In this document: positions 26,690 to 34,614 of the stretch, in pieces
Position numbering within the stretch: position 1 is the stretch's first letter
How the letters are laid out: each line of letters opens with the position of its first letter
Assembly (NCBI RefSeq): GCF_002222635.1
Contig: NZ_CP022418.1
Span: 62,001 to 126,000, forward strand
DNA: 64,000 nt
Reading direction: 5' to 3'
Origin: Pseudosulfitobacter pseudonitzschiae
Lineage (GTDB): Bacteria > Pseudomonadota > Alphaproteobacteria > Rhodobacterales > Rhodobacteraceae
Notes under the pieces: model-generated
Told to the model about the DNA's origin: nothing
What the model saw: the letters and a program-made list of their open reading frames with translations, nothing else
Database searches by the model: none
Program-made: the position numbers and the translations under genes

Positions 26690-27283
26690 CTAGATGCGCA
26701 GATCAACGAGAATCTTGAGAGTTGCCGCAAGTACAAGCACGCAGATAACGGACTTTGACGCCGTGCCCATCGTCCCTTCGATAAGCATTGCGTGAACCAC
26801 GCTGCCCACCACGCCAACCATTGCGAGGGCGGTGTGACCGAGACGCCAGGTCGTAGGCCGGGTCCGCAACCACCGCCTCAGAGCCGCCAGCAACGCAGCA
26901 CCTAAGAAGGCCCACATTGCAAGGACACCCTAAGCCGAGAACGGTGTGGGCGAGGTGAATAGGAGCGCATCGACAACTTCCGGCGGGCTGGTTAGCCTCA
27001 GGCCACCGATATGGATGATGATGGCCGATACCAGTGCGAAACCGGTCCAGCGATGGATTCGCTTGCCGCGAGGCGCTGGCAGGCCAGGCAAATATCCTCC
27101 TGCCAACAGCGGTTGCAAAAGCACGATGGCCATCGCCACGGCTCCGGCAAACCCAGCTATGACATAAATAGGTTGTCGCCATGCGAGCAACGGGCTGGTT
27201 GCCGCCACAGCAAGTGGTGTGACGACAGCAACTGCGAGGCCGGCCCAGATCAGGAACGCGCAGATGGGACGTGTAGCAATCAA
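26690..27283 (-). pseudogene. Ferric-reductase-like transmembrane gene with internal amber stop
   Basis: A leftward frame of 198 codons, open except for one TAG at 26930-26932. The first part (117 codons) holds three or four hydrophobic helices with HRWTGFALVSAIIIHIGG, the heme-ligand histidine pattern of ferric reductase-like membrane domains. The second part, starting GVLAMWAFLGAALLAALRRW, supplies the remaining helices, with RLGHTALAMVG. In relatives the break position is a tryptophan, so TGG to TAG is the simplest change. The ATG overlaps the stop of the gene upstream by four bases. Unless suppressed, the gene is dead. Confidence 0.7.
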
Positions 27284-27779
27284 ACGGGCTCCAGAACAAA
27301 ATGCGCACTCAGGCTCGAATCGCCAGAGTTTGGCATCACTGGACGTAGGAAGACGGTCTTGAACTCGCCGCTGTCATACGCAAGGTGACCATGTGGCTGG
27401 CCGAAGGCAGGAACGATCTGCGGCATCTCTAATCGGAATTCACCATTTTTATCAGTGAGTGTCGCGCCATGGCTGTGCGGATCACGTTCGTGCCCTTCGG
27501 TCGTATTTGCCCATACCTGAATACGCCTGCCCGCAACGGGGGCACCGTCGCCAGCGCGGCGCACGGTGCCGGTCATCCAGAAGCCGCCGCTTCCAATGCG
27601 CTCGACGATCAGCGCTCCGGCAAGATAGTTGTTGGATCCGCCGCGCTTGGTGGGTGTCGGCGCCACGCCCTGTGCACGGGCTGGCACGAAAATGCCTGAG
27701 GCACAGATTGCCAAGGATGCTCCGAACATTGCACACCGGAAACGAGAAATTTGCGACGGGTTGATCTTCTCTGTGTCAT
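27280..27779 (-). pseudogene. Intradiol-dioxygenase-like exported protein, frameshift in the Tat leader
   Basis: The main frame (about residues 30-177) has GTVRRAGDGAPVAGRRIQVW, then HSHGATLTDKNGEFRLEMP and PHGHLAY, the beta-sandwich plan of intradiol ring-cleavage dioxygenases and their exported relatives. A strong AGGAGA precedes an ATG at 27779 whose frame reads MTQRRSTRRKFLVSG, a textbook twin-arginine leader. That frame then breaks, and the hydrophobic core MFGASLAICASGIFVPARA continues in another frame, near 27730. A one-base gain or two-base loss would join them. An in-frame start for the main frame alone (ATG at 27813) gives no leader. The gene is four-base coupled to the amber-stopped membrane gene, so both look like one decaying operon. 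Confidence 0.65.
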
Positions 27780-28283
27780 CTCGAGTCTCCTGTAGGATCT
27801 CATGGCTTCGCATGGAAGATCGGTTGCCTTAACCAATCTAAAAACCATAGTCATTTAGGCTCGCGTTCAACCATCTTGTAACAAATTATGGGATGATGCG
27901 CATGAGGTGGAGGGCTTCCCACGGTTTCGCGATGGCAATTTTAGCATTGATGCGTGGCCTTGCAGAGAGGAACAAGCGGCACGAGCTCTGACGAACAACG
28001 GGATTGACCATTTTCGCGAAATTTATTTGTGAGTGTGCTATCGCGGCGAAGATCCGGGACCGCCGATCATCTGCGGGGCGTCTAGCCAAGCGTTGAACAA
28101 AACTCTTGTCCATTCTGTGGCCCGCGCTGGCTCTGTGGCATAACGCTCCCGAAACTTCACCCTATCGCGGCAAAGTGAGTGATAGCCTACTGCGGATGCG
28201 GGGGCACTAAACAGAAAATACGTGACAAAGTCACATAATTTGGCACGCCTGTGAAATGGGAGGGTTGCCAGATGCAGGCACTT
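27780..28283. other. About 500 bp without a recognised gene
   Basis: The stretch between the dioxygenase-like gene and the ISKra4 element has only short frames that I cannot place. A leftward reading ending near 27886 (FAKMVNPVVRQSS and so on) might be a transposase tail, but it has no motif I recognise. It could also hold the far part of the IS1380 element that the ISKra4 element interrupted, although I could not find that match. Confidence 0.4.
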
Positions 28284-28314
28284 GGGAGAGTACCGCAAAG
28301 CGTGGGGCAATTGC
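28284..28314 (+). repeat. Left terminal inverted repeat of the ISKra4-type element
   Basis: GGGAGAGTAC at the outer end and GTGGGGCAATT at the inner end match the reverse complement of the right repeat, with four mismatches over 31 bases. The pRiA4b-type gene starts 32 bases inside. Confidence 0.8.
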
Positions 28315-28345
28315 CGTTGGTAGCCATTGATGGCACGATTGGGAC

Positions 28346-29008
28346 ATGGGTGCGCCAGGGGATATTATTCAGCTGAAGGTTCGGCTTTTGGGGATCAGTC
28401 CGATGATCTGGCGCCGCGTGATGGTTCCAACAACCATGACGTTGAACGAGCTGCATGGGGTTTTGCAGGTGGCCATGGGATGGGAGGGCATTCATCTGTA
28501 CGCCTTCGATATCTATGCGGTGCAATACGGCTCCTTTGAATTGATGATGGGCAGTCCACGAGTACCGCTGGCCCAATTTTCGTTTCGAAAGAACGACAAG
28601 TTTTCCTACACGTACGACATGGGTGATGGCTGGGTGCATGAGATCCGCATCGAGAGTGCCTGCGCCGCTGATCCGAAGAAGTCTTATCCCCTGTGTACTG
28701 GCGGTTCCGGGGCCTGCCCTCCTGAAGAATGCGGCGGTCCGCGGGGTTACCTTGAGCGCCGCGATGAAGCGGATGGGTATGGCGCGTGGCAAGATTTCGG
28801 CGTCATGGCTGAGTGGCTGGATGACCTGACCAAGCGGGACACGACTGATCTGATAGTGCGTGATGTGCTGACTGATGAGGTCGAAGCCGCGATGCAACGT
28901 GTCGTTGCACGAGAGCCTTACCAAGCGGGCAAGTTTTCACAAAAGTTGGTCAATCAAGCATTTCGGGATGGGCGGCACCGCGATTTGATGCACCAAAAAT
29001 TCGGGTAA
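28346..29008 (+). CDS. Plasmid pRiA4b ORF-3 family protein
   Basis: A 220-residue protein of the pRiA4b ORF-3/'IS1096 element passenger TnpR' family. Family landmarks are IWRRVMVPTTMTLNELHGVLQVAMGW in pieces (about 19-45), HLYAFDI, the acidic FSYTYDMGDGWVHEI (about 88-102), and a cysteine pair region CTGGSGACPPEECGGPRGY (about 116-135) that could bind metal. Members are common on plasmids and beside transposases; their function is unsettled. Here it is the first gene of the ISKra4-type element, directly inside the left repeat. Confidence 0.88.
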   Translation: MGAPGDIIQLKVRLLGISPMIWRRVMVPTTMTLNELHGVLQVAMGWEGIHLYAFDIYAVQYGSFELMMGSPRVPLAQFSFRKNDKFSYTYDMGDGWVHEIRIESACAADPKKSYPLCTGGSGACPPEECGGPRGYLERRDEADGYGAWQDFGVMAEWLDDLTKRDTTDLIVRDVLTDEVEAAMQRVVAREPYQAGKFSQKLVNQAFRDGRHRDLMHQKFG

Positions 29009-29031
29009 GCCGTCCGAAATCGTTCGGTTCC

Positions 29032-29083
29032 GGACAGGGCATGATGGCCTGTCCATAAAATACATTGAACAGATATCGAACAG
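29032..29083 (+). promoter_or_regulatory. Candidate resolution site or promoter of the resolvase
   Basis: Between the pRiA4b-type gene and the resolvase lie a perfect 7-bp dyad (GGACAGG at 29032-29038, CCTGTCC at 29048-29054) and a direct repeat of GAACAG at 29067 and 29078, one helical turn apart. Serine resolvases bind paired sites of this kind next to their gene. Not shown to be functional. Confidence 0.4.
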
Positions 29084-29087
29084 GTGT

Positions 29088-29708
29088 ATGATTCTGGACG
29101 ACATTTCCGGACAGAACAGCAGCCCTGTGACCAGAACATTTGCCTACGCCAGAGTATCGACAATCGAACAGGACCCCGAGAACCAGATCCGGGAGATTGC
29201 CACTGCGGGATTTGTGGTGGAGCCGCACCGGATGATCGCCGAAACTGTTTCAGGGTCACAGGCCATCGCACACCGGAAGGGATTTGCGCGTCTTCTGGAC
29301 AAGATGGAGCGCGGCGATGTTCTTGTTGTGACCAAGTTGGATAGGCTGGGGCGTGACGCGATTGATGTCAGCACCACCGTGGCCAAGCTGGAAACCCTGG
29401 GCATCCGTGTGCATTGCCTTGCATTGGGTGGCGTGGATCTGACCAGTTCTGCGGGCAAGCTGACGATGGGTGTGATCAACGCGGTTGCCCAGTTCGAGCG
29501 TGACCTGCTGATCGAGCGCACGCAATCGGGGCTGGCGCGTGCGAAAGCGCAAGGCAAAACACTGGGGCGCCCATCAACCCTTTCAGCTGATGAGCAGGCG
29601 CTGGTCCGTGAAAGGATCGCCAATGGCGAGACAGTTTCCTCCATCGCCCGCGACATGGGCACCAGTCGGCAGACGATCATGAGGGCGAGAGATTCAGAAC
29701 CAAAATAA
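29088..29708 (+). CDS. Serine recombinase (resolvase/invertase family)
   Basis: A 206-residue resolvase. The catalytic domain shows TFAYARVSTIEQ with the nucleophile Ser24 (numbering from the ATG at 29088), then LVVTKLDRLGRD (the conserved arginine-rich helix), GVDLTSSAGKL and FERDLLIERTQSGLARA. The C-terminal Hin-type helix-turn-helix is GETVSSIARDMGTSRQTIMRA. A later GTG at about 29126 would also give a full catalytic domain. It lies between the passenger gene and the transposase; it may resolve cointegrates of the element, which is unusual for this family of insertion sequences. Confidence 0.93.
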   Translation: MILDDISGQNSSPVTRTFAYARVSTIEQDPENQIREIATAGFVVEPHRMIAETVSGSQAIAHRKGFARLLDKMERGDVLVVTKLDRLGRDAIDVSTTVAKLETLGIRVHCLALGGVDLTSSAGKLTMGVINAVAQFERDLLIERTQSGLARAKAQGKTLGRPSTLSADEQALVRERIANGETVSSIARDMGTSRQTIMRARDSEPK

Positions 29709-29730
29709 TCAAGCAGGCAGGACCCCGAAG

Positions 29731-31116
29731 ATGGATATCGAAATCAGCGTCACTATCACTGCGCCAGACGGCACCGCCCACACGGACAAGATTGGCACCT
29801 TCTCCAAAGGCATTGAGGCCGCTGGTAACATTGGCCTGTCCATAGAGGAAGGCAAAGCCGTTCTTTTGGGCATCCAGCAGAAAGTTGTTGCCGCGCAGTG
29901 CGAGGCGTTTTGCATCAAACGCGCACGCTGTACATGCTGTGATCAAAAGCTGCGTGGCAAAGGATGGCGGCAAATTCGATACCGGACGGTCTTCGGCGAC
30001 ATCGCCATTGACAGTCCGCGCGTCTATTCTTGCCAGTGCCACAATAGTCCAGCCAAAACCTTTAGCCCCCTGAACGAACTCTTGTCTGACCATATCGCCC
30101 CGGAGTTGCTCTGGCTTGAGACGAAATGGGCTTCCCTTGTGTCCTTCGGGGTCACTTCCGATCTGTTGAAAGATGTGCTGCCGATTGATGTGAGGCTCAA
30201 TCCAGACACCATCCGCAGGCATTTGGGGCGCGTGGCCACACGGATGGAGGCAGAATTGGCTGATGAGCGTTACAGCTTCATTGAAACCAGCCCCCACCAG
30301 CGCGCCCAGCTTCCCAACCCGGAAGGCCAAATCACCGTCGGTATCGACGGCGGCTATGTGCGGTCGCGCGACCCTGGTCAGTCGCATTTCGAGGTCACGG
30401 TCGGCAAATCCAGCTCCACAGATCGTCCCAGCCGCTACCTTGGGCTTGTCCAAAGTCATGATGACAAGCCCAAGCGGCGACTGCACGAGGTTCTGAAGGA
30501 TCAGGGCTGGCAGGAAAACCAACCGGTGACATTTATGACCGACGGCGGAGACACGGTCATCAACATGGCACGGTATATGGCACCTGCCTCAGAGCACATC
30601 CTGGACTGGTTCCACATCACCATGCGCATCACCGTGATGCAGCAATACGTGAAAGGGCTGGCGCATCGCAATGAAGAGGACGCCGAGAAACTGGCCAGAT
30701 TGCTGTGCCAAATCAAAGGTTTCCTTTGGAATGGCAACCTGCACGATGGTCATGCAGCAATCGAAGACCTTGTCATCGATCTGGAAGATGTCGAGACAGA
30801 CTATGCCAGCATCAAGGCACTTCAAAAGGCGGCGTTGGAGTTCGAGACCTACATCACCAACAACGCCTCGATGATCCCGAACTATGCTGAGAGAAGGCGG
30901 TACGGAGAACGTGTTTCAACCGGCTTTGTCGAAAGCACCGTCAACACCGTCGTTGGAAAGCGCTTCGGCAAGCGTCAGCAGATGCGCTGGTCAAAACGAG
31001 GCGCGCACCTCATGCTGCAAACCCGAACCCGAGCGCTCGACGGGACGCTTCGAGGCAAATTCGAGCAATGGTATCCCGGCATGAAAGCTGACGCTGACAA
31101 CAAAATGGCAGCGTAA
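29731..31116 (+). CDS. ISKra4-family transposase
   Basis: A 461-residue transposase. An N-terminal zinc-finger-like part holds CTCCDQKLRGKGWRQIRYRT and SPRVYSCQC. The catalytic core has acidic residues in VGIDGGYVRSRD (about 204), FMTDGGDT (about 268), HILDWFHITMR (about 290) and GFVESTVN (about 400), a DDE-like arrangement. The end, RFGKRQQMRWSKRGAHLMLQTR, is typical of ISKra4 proteins. Its stop codon reaches into the right inverted repeat. The frame is intact, so the element may still be active. Confidence 0.87.
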   Translation: MDIEISVTITAPDGTAHTDKIGTFSKGIEAAGNIGLSIEEGKAVLLGIQQKVVAAQCEAFCIKRARCTCCDQKLRGKGWRQIRYRTVFGDIAIDSPRVYSCQCHNSPAKTFSPLNELLSDHIAPELLWLETKWASLVSFGVTSDLLKDVLPIDVRLNPDTIRRHLGRVATRMEAELADERYSFIETSPHQRAQLPNPEGQITVGIDGGYVRSRDPGQSHFEVTVGKSSSTDRPSRYLGLVQSHDDKPKRRLHEVLKDQGWQENQPVTFMTDGGDTVINMARYMAPASEHILDWFHITMRITVMQQYVKGLAHRNEEDAEKLARLLCQIKGFLWNGNLHDGHAAIEDLVIDLEDVETDYASIKALQKAALEFETYITNNASMIPNYAERRRYGERVSTGFVESTVNTVVGKRFGKRQQMRWSKRGAHLMLQTRTRALDGTLRGKFEQWYPGMKADADNKMAA

Positions 31117-31143
31117 TTGCCCCACACTTTGCCGTACTCTCTC
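31113..31143 (-). repeat. Right terminal inverted repeat of the ISKra4-type element
   Basis: GTAATTGCCCCACACTTTGC and the following GTACTCTCTC mirror the left repeat at 28284-28314. The transposase stop lies in its first bases. Confidence 0.8.
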
Positions 31144-31183
31144 GGGCTGGGGCAGGGGGCGGCGATCGGTTTCGCCGGCCCAT

Positions 31184-31591
31184 CTCGCAGCAGACAGGAC
31201 GGCGTGCTCGAAAACCAACGCCAACCAGATGCGCCTGATGCTGCACGGCTGCGCCTACTGGATCTGGTGGAAGCTCCACGCGGCTTGCCTGAAGCGTTCA
31301 CCGTGGCGTCGCGCCCAGTTCGACACGCTGCGGCTGCATCTCGTCAAGCTGGCCGCCACCATCGTCGAGAAGAATACCCGGATCATCGTCACACTGCCGG
31401 CATCCTGCCCGCGACAGGGGCTTCTCCAATTTCTCTTCGAGCCCTCGCCCCAACGAAAGCTGCCTGACGCAAGCGCCCCGACAACCCCGAAACCTGACCC
31501 ACCCAAGACCCAAGTCGCCGGCCGGCCTGCCAACCGGACGCCGACGCCGTATGCGCGCGATACACCCGAGATCCAGGAAGCCGCCCCCTGA
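31184..31591 (+). pseudogene. IS1380-family transposase, 3' remnant
   Basis: A 135-codon open end reads LAADRTACSKTNANQMRL, then AYWIWWKLH, WRRAQFDTLRLHLVKLAAT and RIIVTLPASCP. This is the C-terminal part of IS1380-type DDE transposases (DRTxC...ANQxRL...AQFDTLRLxLIK). The 5' two thirds are missing at the ISKra4 element's right repeat. A proline-rich tail follows, and CATGAATTATCCGGG near 31612 resembles the outer end of an IS1380 element. Confidence 0.78.
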
Positions 31592-31623
31592 GCAGAACAC
31601 GATACCTTCATGAATTATCCGGG

Positions 31624-32307
31624 TTAATTTACTGGCTTTGCTCGTTGGCAGAACTTGATCCATCGGTTTGCAATGGAAGGATGGTCAAAGGCCAGGAGGT
31701 GAGATTTCAGGTTCTCCCTGAACCTCGCCGCGATCATATCCATGCAAGGCCGCCCTCTACCGCTTGGCAAATACGTCTCAGCCGTTTCTCGCCAGAAGCG
31801 ATCATATCGGATGCTGCCTTTGGTCGGGAAGATTGCATTAGGCTTCTTTTGTCCCCCAGGATTTTTTGAGCTAATAGATATATTAATTATATCTTTCTTC
31901 TTGGGCGGACACAGGCTGTCCGGGATCTTTGCCAACAATACTCGAAACCATCCACAGAAACTGGAAAAGCGGATCCGGTTAAGCAAGTTCTTGTACGCAT
32001 GATGTGGGTTTTTGCGCTTCTGCCGCTCCAGGATACCTAACCCTTCAAGCTGCGCTATCCAGCGCCGTACGGTGCGTTCTGTGACGCCAAACTGATCAGC
32101 GATAGCCGCGTTTGATATAGGCCGGGTCTGGAACGCTCTGTCGGCGGAAAAATCGTACCGTTGTTGCTCCAAAAATCGCAGAAGGTCGATCAGGACCGAA
32201 ACCTGTGGCCTTGAAAACTTCTCGGTCAGGAGCGGTCGAATTTCTTCCTCCAGGTAAGTGATGAACTGATGTGTGCTCGGTGTCGGCGCTTTTGTGCTGC
32301 CTGTCAT
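31624..32307 (-). CDS. Winged-helix protein, plasmid-type, function unknown
   Basis: A 227-residue basic protein. Residues 68-100 (ISNAAIADQFGVTERTVRRWIAQLEGLGILER in pieces) form a clear helix-turn-helix with a following wing, preceded by a helical region that may dimerise. The C-terminal half has RYDRFWRETAETYLPSGRG and a basic end, with no enzyme motif. Proteins of this plan occur on alphaproteobacterial plasmids as replication or partition accessory factors, but I cannot name a family. It lies leftward beside the IS1380 remnant. Start ATG at 32307 with AGGA very close. Confidence 0.6.
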   Translation of the reverse strand: MTGSTKAPTPSTHQFITYLEEEIRPLLTEKFSRPQVSVLIDLLRFLEQQRYDFSADRAFQTRPISNAAIADQFGVTERTVRRWIAQLEGLGILERQKRKNPHHAYKNLLNRIRFSSFCGWFRVLLAKIPDSLCPPKKKDIINISISSKNPGGQKKPNAIFPTKGSIRYDRFWRETAETYLPSGRGRPCMDMIAARFRENLKSHLLAFDHPSIANRWIKFCQRAKPVN

Positions 32308-32463
32308 TCCTCATGTCCTCGATGATGCGAGGCGTAATCTGCGGGCAATATTTAATGTTCGCTCAAGAGCGTTATTTTGCTTGCCTGCGATGTAAGGGGG
32401 ATGATAAAAACGAGCCTAGATGGATAGTGTGGCTTGTTGGGATTGGCGTCCCTTAGTCTCAAA

Positions 32464-32498
32464 CCCCCCTCGTAAGGTTCACGCCTTGCGGGGGTTTT
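32464..32498 (+). terminator. Intrinsic terminator-like hairpin
   Basis: CGTAAGG (32471-32477) pairs with CCTTGCG (32484-32490), extended by a C run and GGGG, and TTTT follows at 32495. The rest of the gap from 32308 to 32614 has no gene that I recognise. It would end rightward transcription; no rightward gene precedes it closely. Confidence 0.5.
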
Positions 32499-32614
32499 CG
32501 TTTGTGGGGTGGTCTCTGCTCCTCTGATTATTCTTGTTGCGGGTTCTAGCTAAAAATTGCAGCCGACCATCGCAATTATGGTGTTCGGCAACCGATGGCT
32601 CACAGGCGTTTGTG

Positions 32615-33403
32615 TTAGTAGTTGACCTGCTCGAAGCCGTAGTTGCCCTCGTAATCGCGCCAGTCCACGAACACGGAACGGTGGTGGAGGCTGGGACAAT
32701 TCTGACCATATTGCTCCATGCCGGTGTGGGCCTGGGGCAGGGCATTGACGGTCGAGTCGTACCATTGGAAGTTGCCCTGGGTGCCATATGATCCCACGCG
32801 GACAATTGCGTACCGCTGGCAGTCGCCTTCATCACCAGACTGGTACTGGCGGGCGGAGCTGACGTTGGTCACACGGATCGAGCGCACGAAATCAAACTCG
32901 GAGCTGCTTATGTCAATGTCGGCGGTCCCGTTGTCGTCGCTGTATTCGCCTTCCTGAACGAATTGCAGGGCGAAACCGTCAGGCAAGCGCCGCGCGTTAC
33001 CGCCGCTCTGGTGAAGAACGGCGGGGTGCGGTTTCAGCGCGAAATCCGTGAGTGGTGCGCTTGGAATTGATTGAAGGGGTATGGGGATGTCGCCCTGCAT
33101 GAAACTGTCGTAGAGGCGTGTTCGATTCAATTCAGTGGGGTCCGGCGCTTCAAGCGCCGCACGCATCGGACAGCGCCAGATTTGCAGCGGCGGTTCAACA
33201 GGCCAGGGCGTAATTCGGCGAATGAACTCTGCGCGGGCAGCGGAACACTCGGCAGATTCGGGCCAGCCGCCGGACAGACAGAGCAAGATTGCACAATCAA
33301 TCTGATAAGTTTGTGCGTGTGCCCGCTGCGGTGCTGCTGTGAAGCTTGCGGCGACGACAGCCAACATGAGAGCTGAAGACCCTGGAAATTGGCGCAACAT
33401 CAT
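32615..33403 (-). CDS. Exported cysteine-containing protein, plasmid-associated, unknown
   Basis: A 262-residue protein with a signal peptide of about 30 residues (cleavage near AHA-QT). The mature start, YQIDCAILLCLSGGWPESAECSAARAEFIRRITPWP, with three cysteines and a following PLQIWRC, is a pattern I recall from conserved hypothetical proteins near conjugation regions of alphaproteobacterial plasmids. The rest is rich in beta-strand and aromatic residues. No catalytic motif is visible. It is a single leftward gene, with 213 bases of spacer to the hydrolase gene on its right. Confidence 0.65.
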   Translation of the reverse strand: MMLRQFPGSSALMLAVVAASFTAAPQRAHAQTYQIDCAILLCLSGGWPESAECSAARAEFIRRITPWPVEPPLQIWRCPMRAALEAPDPTELNRTRLYDSFMQGDIPIPLQSIPSAPLTDFALKPHPAVLHQSGGNARRLPDGFALQFVQEGEYSDDNGTADIDISSSEFDFVRSIRVTNVSSARQYQSGDEGDCQRYAIVRVGSYGTQGNFQWYDSTVNALPQAHTGMEQYGQNCPSLHHRSVFVDWRDYEGNYGFEQVNY

Positions 33404-33617
33404 GTCCCCTTCGAGTTACAAAGTTTATAACTTGTTTGACGCTTTATAACGATATACGTCGAAGGGGCGGGGAACATCAATAACTTTGTGTAGATGAAGT
33501 GAGAACTACATCATCAGGTCCGGAACCTGTCTGTGTAGCTCGGTACCGTTCATTCCTTCCGAGTAAACAGTGCCCGAAAGAGACCGGAGCCGCGACATGA
33601 TCAGGGACTACCCACCT

Positions 33618-34556
33618 TTACAGATTGTCAGCAAACAGCTCACATATCTTGGCCATCAAGATCTCGCGGGTTTCTGGGGTTTCCAATAGAAGCTCATGCT
33701 TGGCATTTTGGATTTTCTGTAAACTCCCGCCAGGCCAACGCACCATGCGATCTTGTATCGCAGCAATGCTCACAACTTCCTCTTGGTCACCGTAAAATGA
33801 GATGCAGGGCAGATTTGGCGACTGTGATTTTGATAGACTTCGCGTCTCTTTTAGAGCCTGAAAGAGCCAGCCCATACTTGGACCACCAGTGTGTAACTCG
33901 GGTGCCTTTTGGCCTTGATTGACCCAATATTGAAACACTTCGAAGTCACTGGTCAGCCTATTTTCTTCAAAGCCCACATTGAGAATATAGCTTTGATCTG
34001 AGTATCCCGGAGCATAGAGATGCCCTTTGCCTAATGTTTGTGCTGCCCATGTCAGGGGCCAAGCTGCAAAACGCTGAGCCGGGGAGATATGAATGTCCCA
34101 CATCGGGGCCGTAAAAGCACATGCCGCCACGGGCAGACCTTCCAACACAGCACGAAATCCAATGCACCCGCCCATAGAGTGACCGAGTAAATACCACGGC
34201 TTTGGCAGATCTAAGGTCTCTGCCGCGTGCACCATTGCAGCAACATCTTTTTGGTAATCCGTAAACCGAGCAACATGGCCAGCCTTCGGATCTTCAGTAA
34301 CCCTGTCTGCGAGCCCATGTCCGCGCCAATCAATCACGAAGGTAGAATAGCCACATTTGACAAGATCATTGACCGGATGTCCGTATAACTCAATGTAATC
34401 AGAGCGCCCAGGGAACACCAGAACAGTCCCTTTGCTGACCTCTTCTGGTTCCCATAAAGCAACACGACCGCGCACACCGTCATCTGTATGTATCCAGTAA
34501 GCTTTGCCATGCGCAGGGGCTGCGGAGATACCTGAATAGAGGGTTGCCTCTTCCAT
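33618..34556 (-). CDS. Alpha/beta hydrolase (possible RcgR-like lactonase)
   Basis: A 312-residue cytoplasmic alpha/beta hydrolase. Ser127 in LLGHSMGG is the nucleophile; GDQEEVVS gives the acid and NAKHELLLE the histidine. The oxyanion strand is VFPGRSDY. The plan is that of monoacylglycerol lipase/PldB-type enzymes. It stands 58 bases downstream of a gene for an HTH-membrane protein in the same direction. I recall such a pair being called RcgR (putative quorum lactone hydrolase) and RcgA (putative transporter) in protein family catalogues; I could not check this, and lipase is an equally good call. Confidence 0.82.
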   Translation of the reverse strand: MEEATLYSGISAAPAHGKAYWIHTDDGVRGRVALWEPEEVSKGTVLVFPGRSDYIELYGHPVNDLVKCGYSTFVIDWRGHGLADRVTEDPKAGHVARFTDYQKDVAAMVHAAETLDLPKPWYLLGHSMGGCIGFRAVLEGLPVAACAFTAPMWDIHISPAQRFAAWPLTWAAQTLGKGHLYAPGYSDQSYILNVGFEENRLTSDFEVFQYWVNQGQKAPELHTGGPSMGWLFQALKETRSLSKSQSPNLPCISFYGDQEEVVSIAAIQDRMVRWPGGSLQKIQNAKHELLLETPETREILMAKICELFADNL

Positions 34557-34614
34557 TAGACCAATATTCCTTCAGCTTCAAAAAACGCTCGTGGCAACAA
34601 AATCACCCGCTTCA

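Larger units (their letters stand above)
28284..31143 (+). mobile_element. ISKra4-type transposable element with passenger genes
   Basis: A 2.86-kb element bounded by imperfect inverted repeats of about 31 bp (28284-28314 and 31113-31143; four mismatches). Inside, all rightward, are a pRiA4b ORF-3-family protein, a serine resolvase and a large ISKra4-type transposase whose last codons enter the right repeat. No target duplication is evident. Its right flank is the broken 3' end of an IS1380 transposase, so it may have landed in, or next to, an older element. Confidence 0.85.

Noticed and set aside
27886-28310. Two leftward frames before the ISKra4-type element, possibly transposase tails
   Set aside because: Neither gives a recognisable catalytic or DNA-binding motif; the second runs into the element's left repeat.
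31255-31663. Leftward frames opposite the IS1380 remnant
   Set aside because: Antisense shadows of the transposase end, with low-complexity glycine and arginine content.
32271-32456. Rightward 61-codon frame upstream of the terminator-like hairpin
   Set aside because: Overlaps the start of the winged-helix gene on the other strand, and the composition is cysteine- and methionine-rich without a domain; likely chance.
32400-32500. Possible tRNA gene before the hairpin
   Set aside because: No cloverleaf or T-loop consensus could be laid out; only the terminator-like stem is supported.
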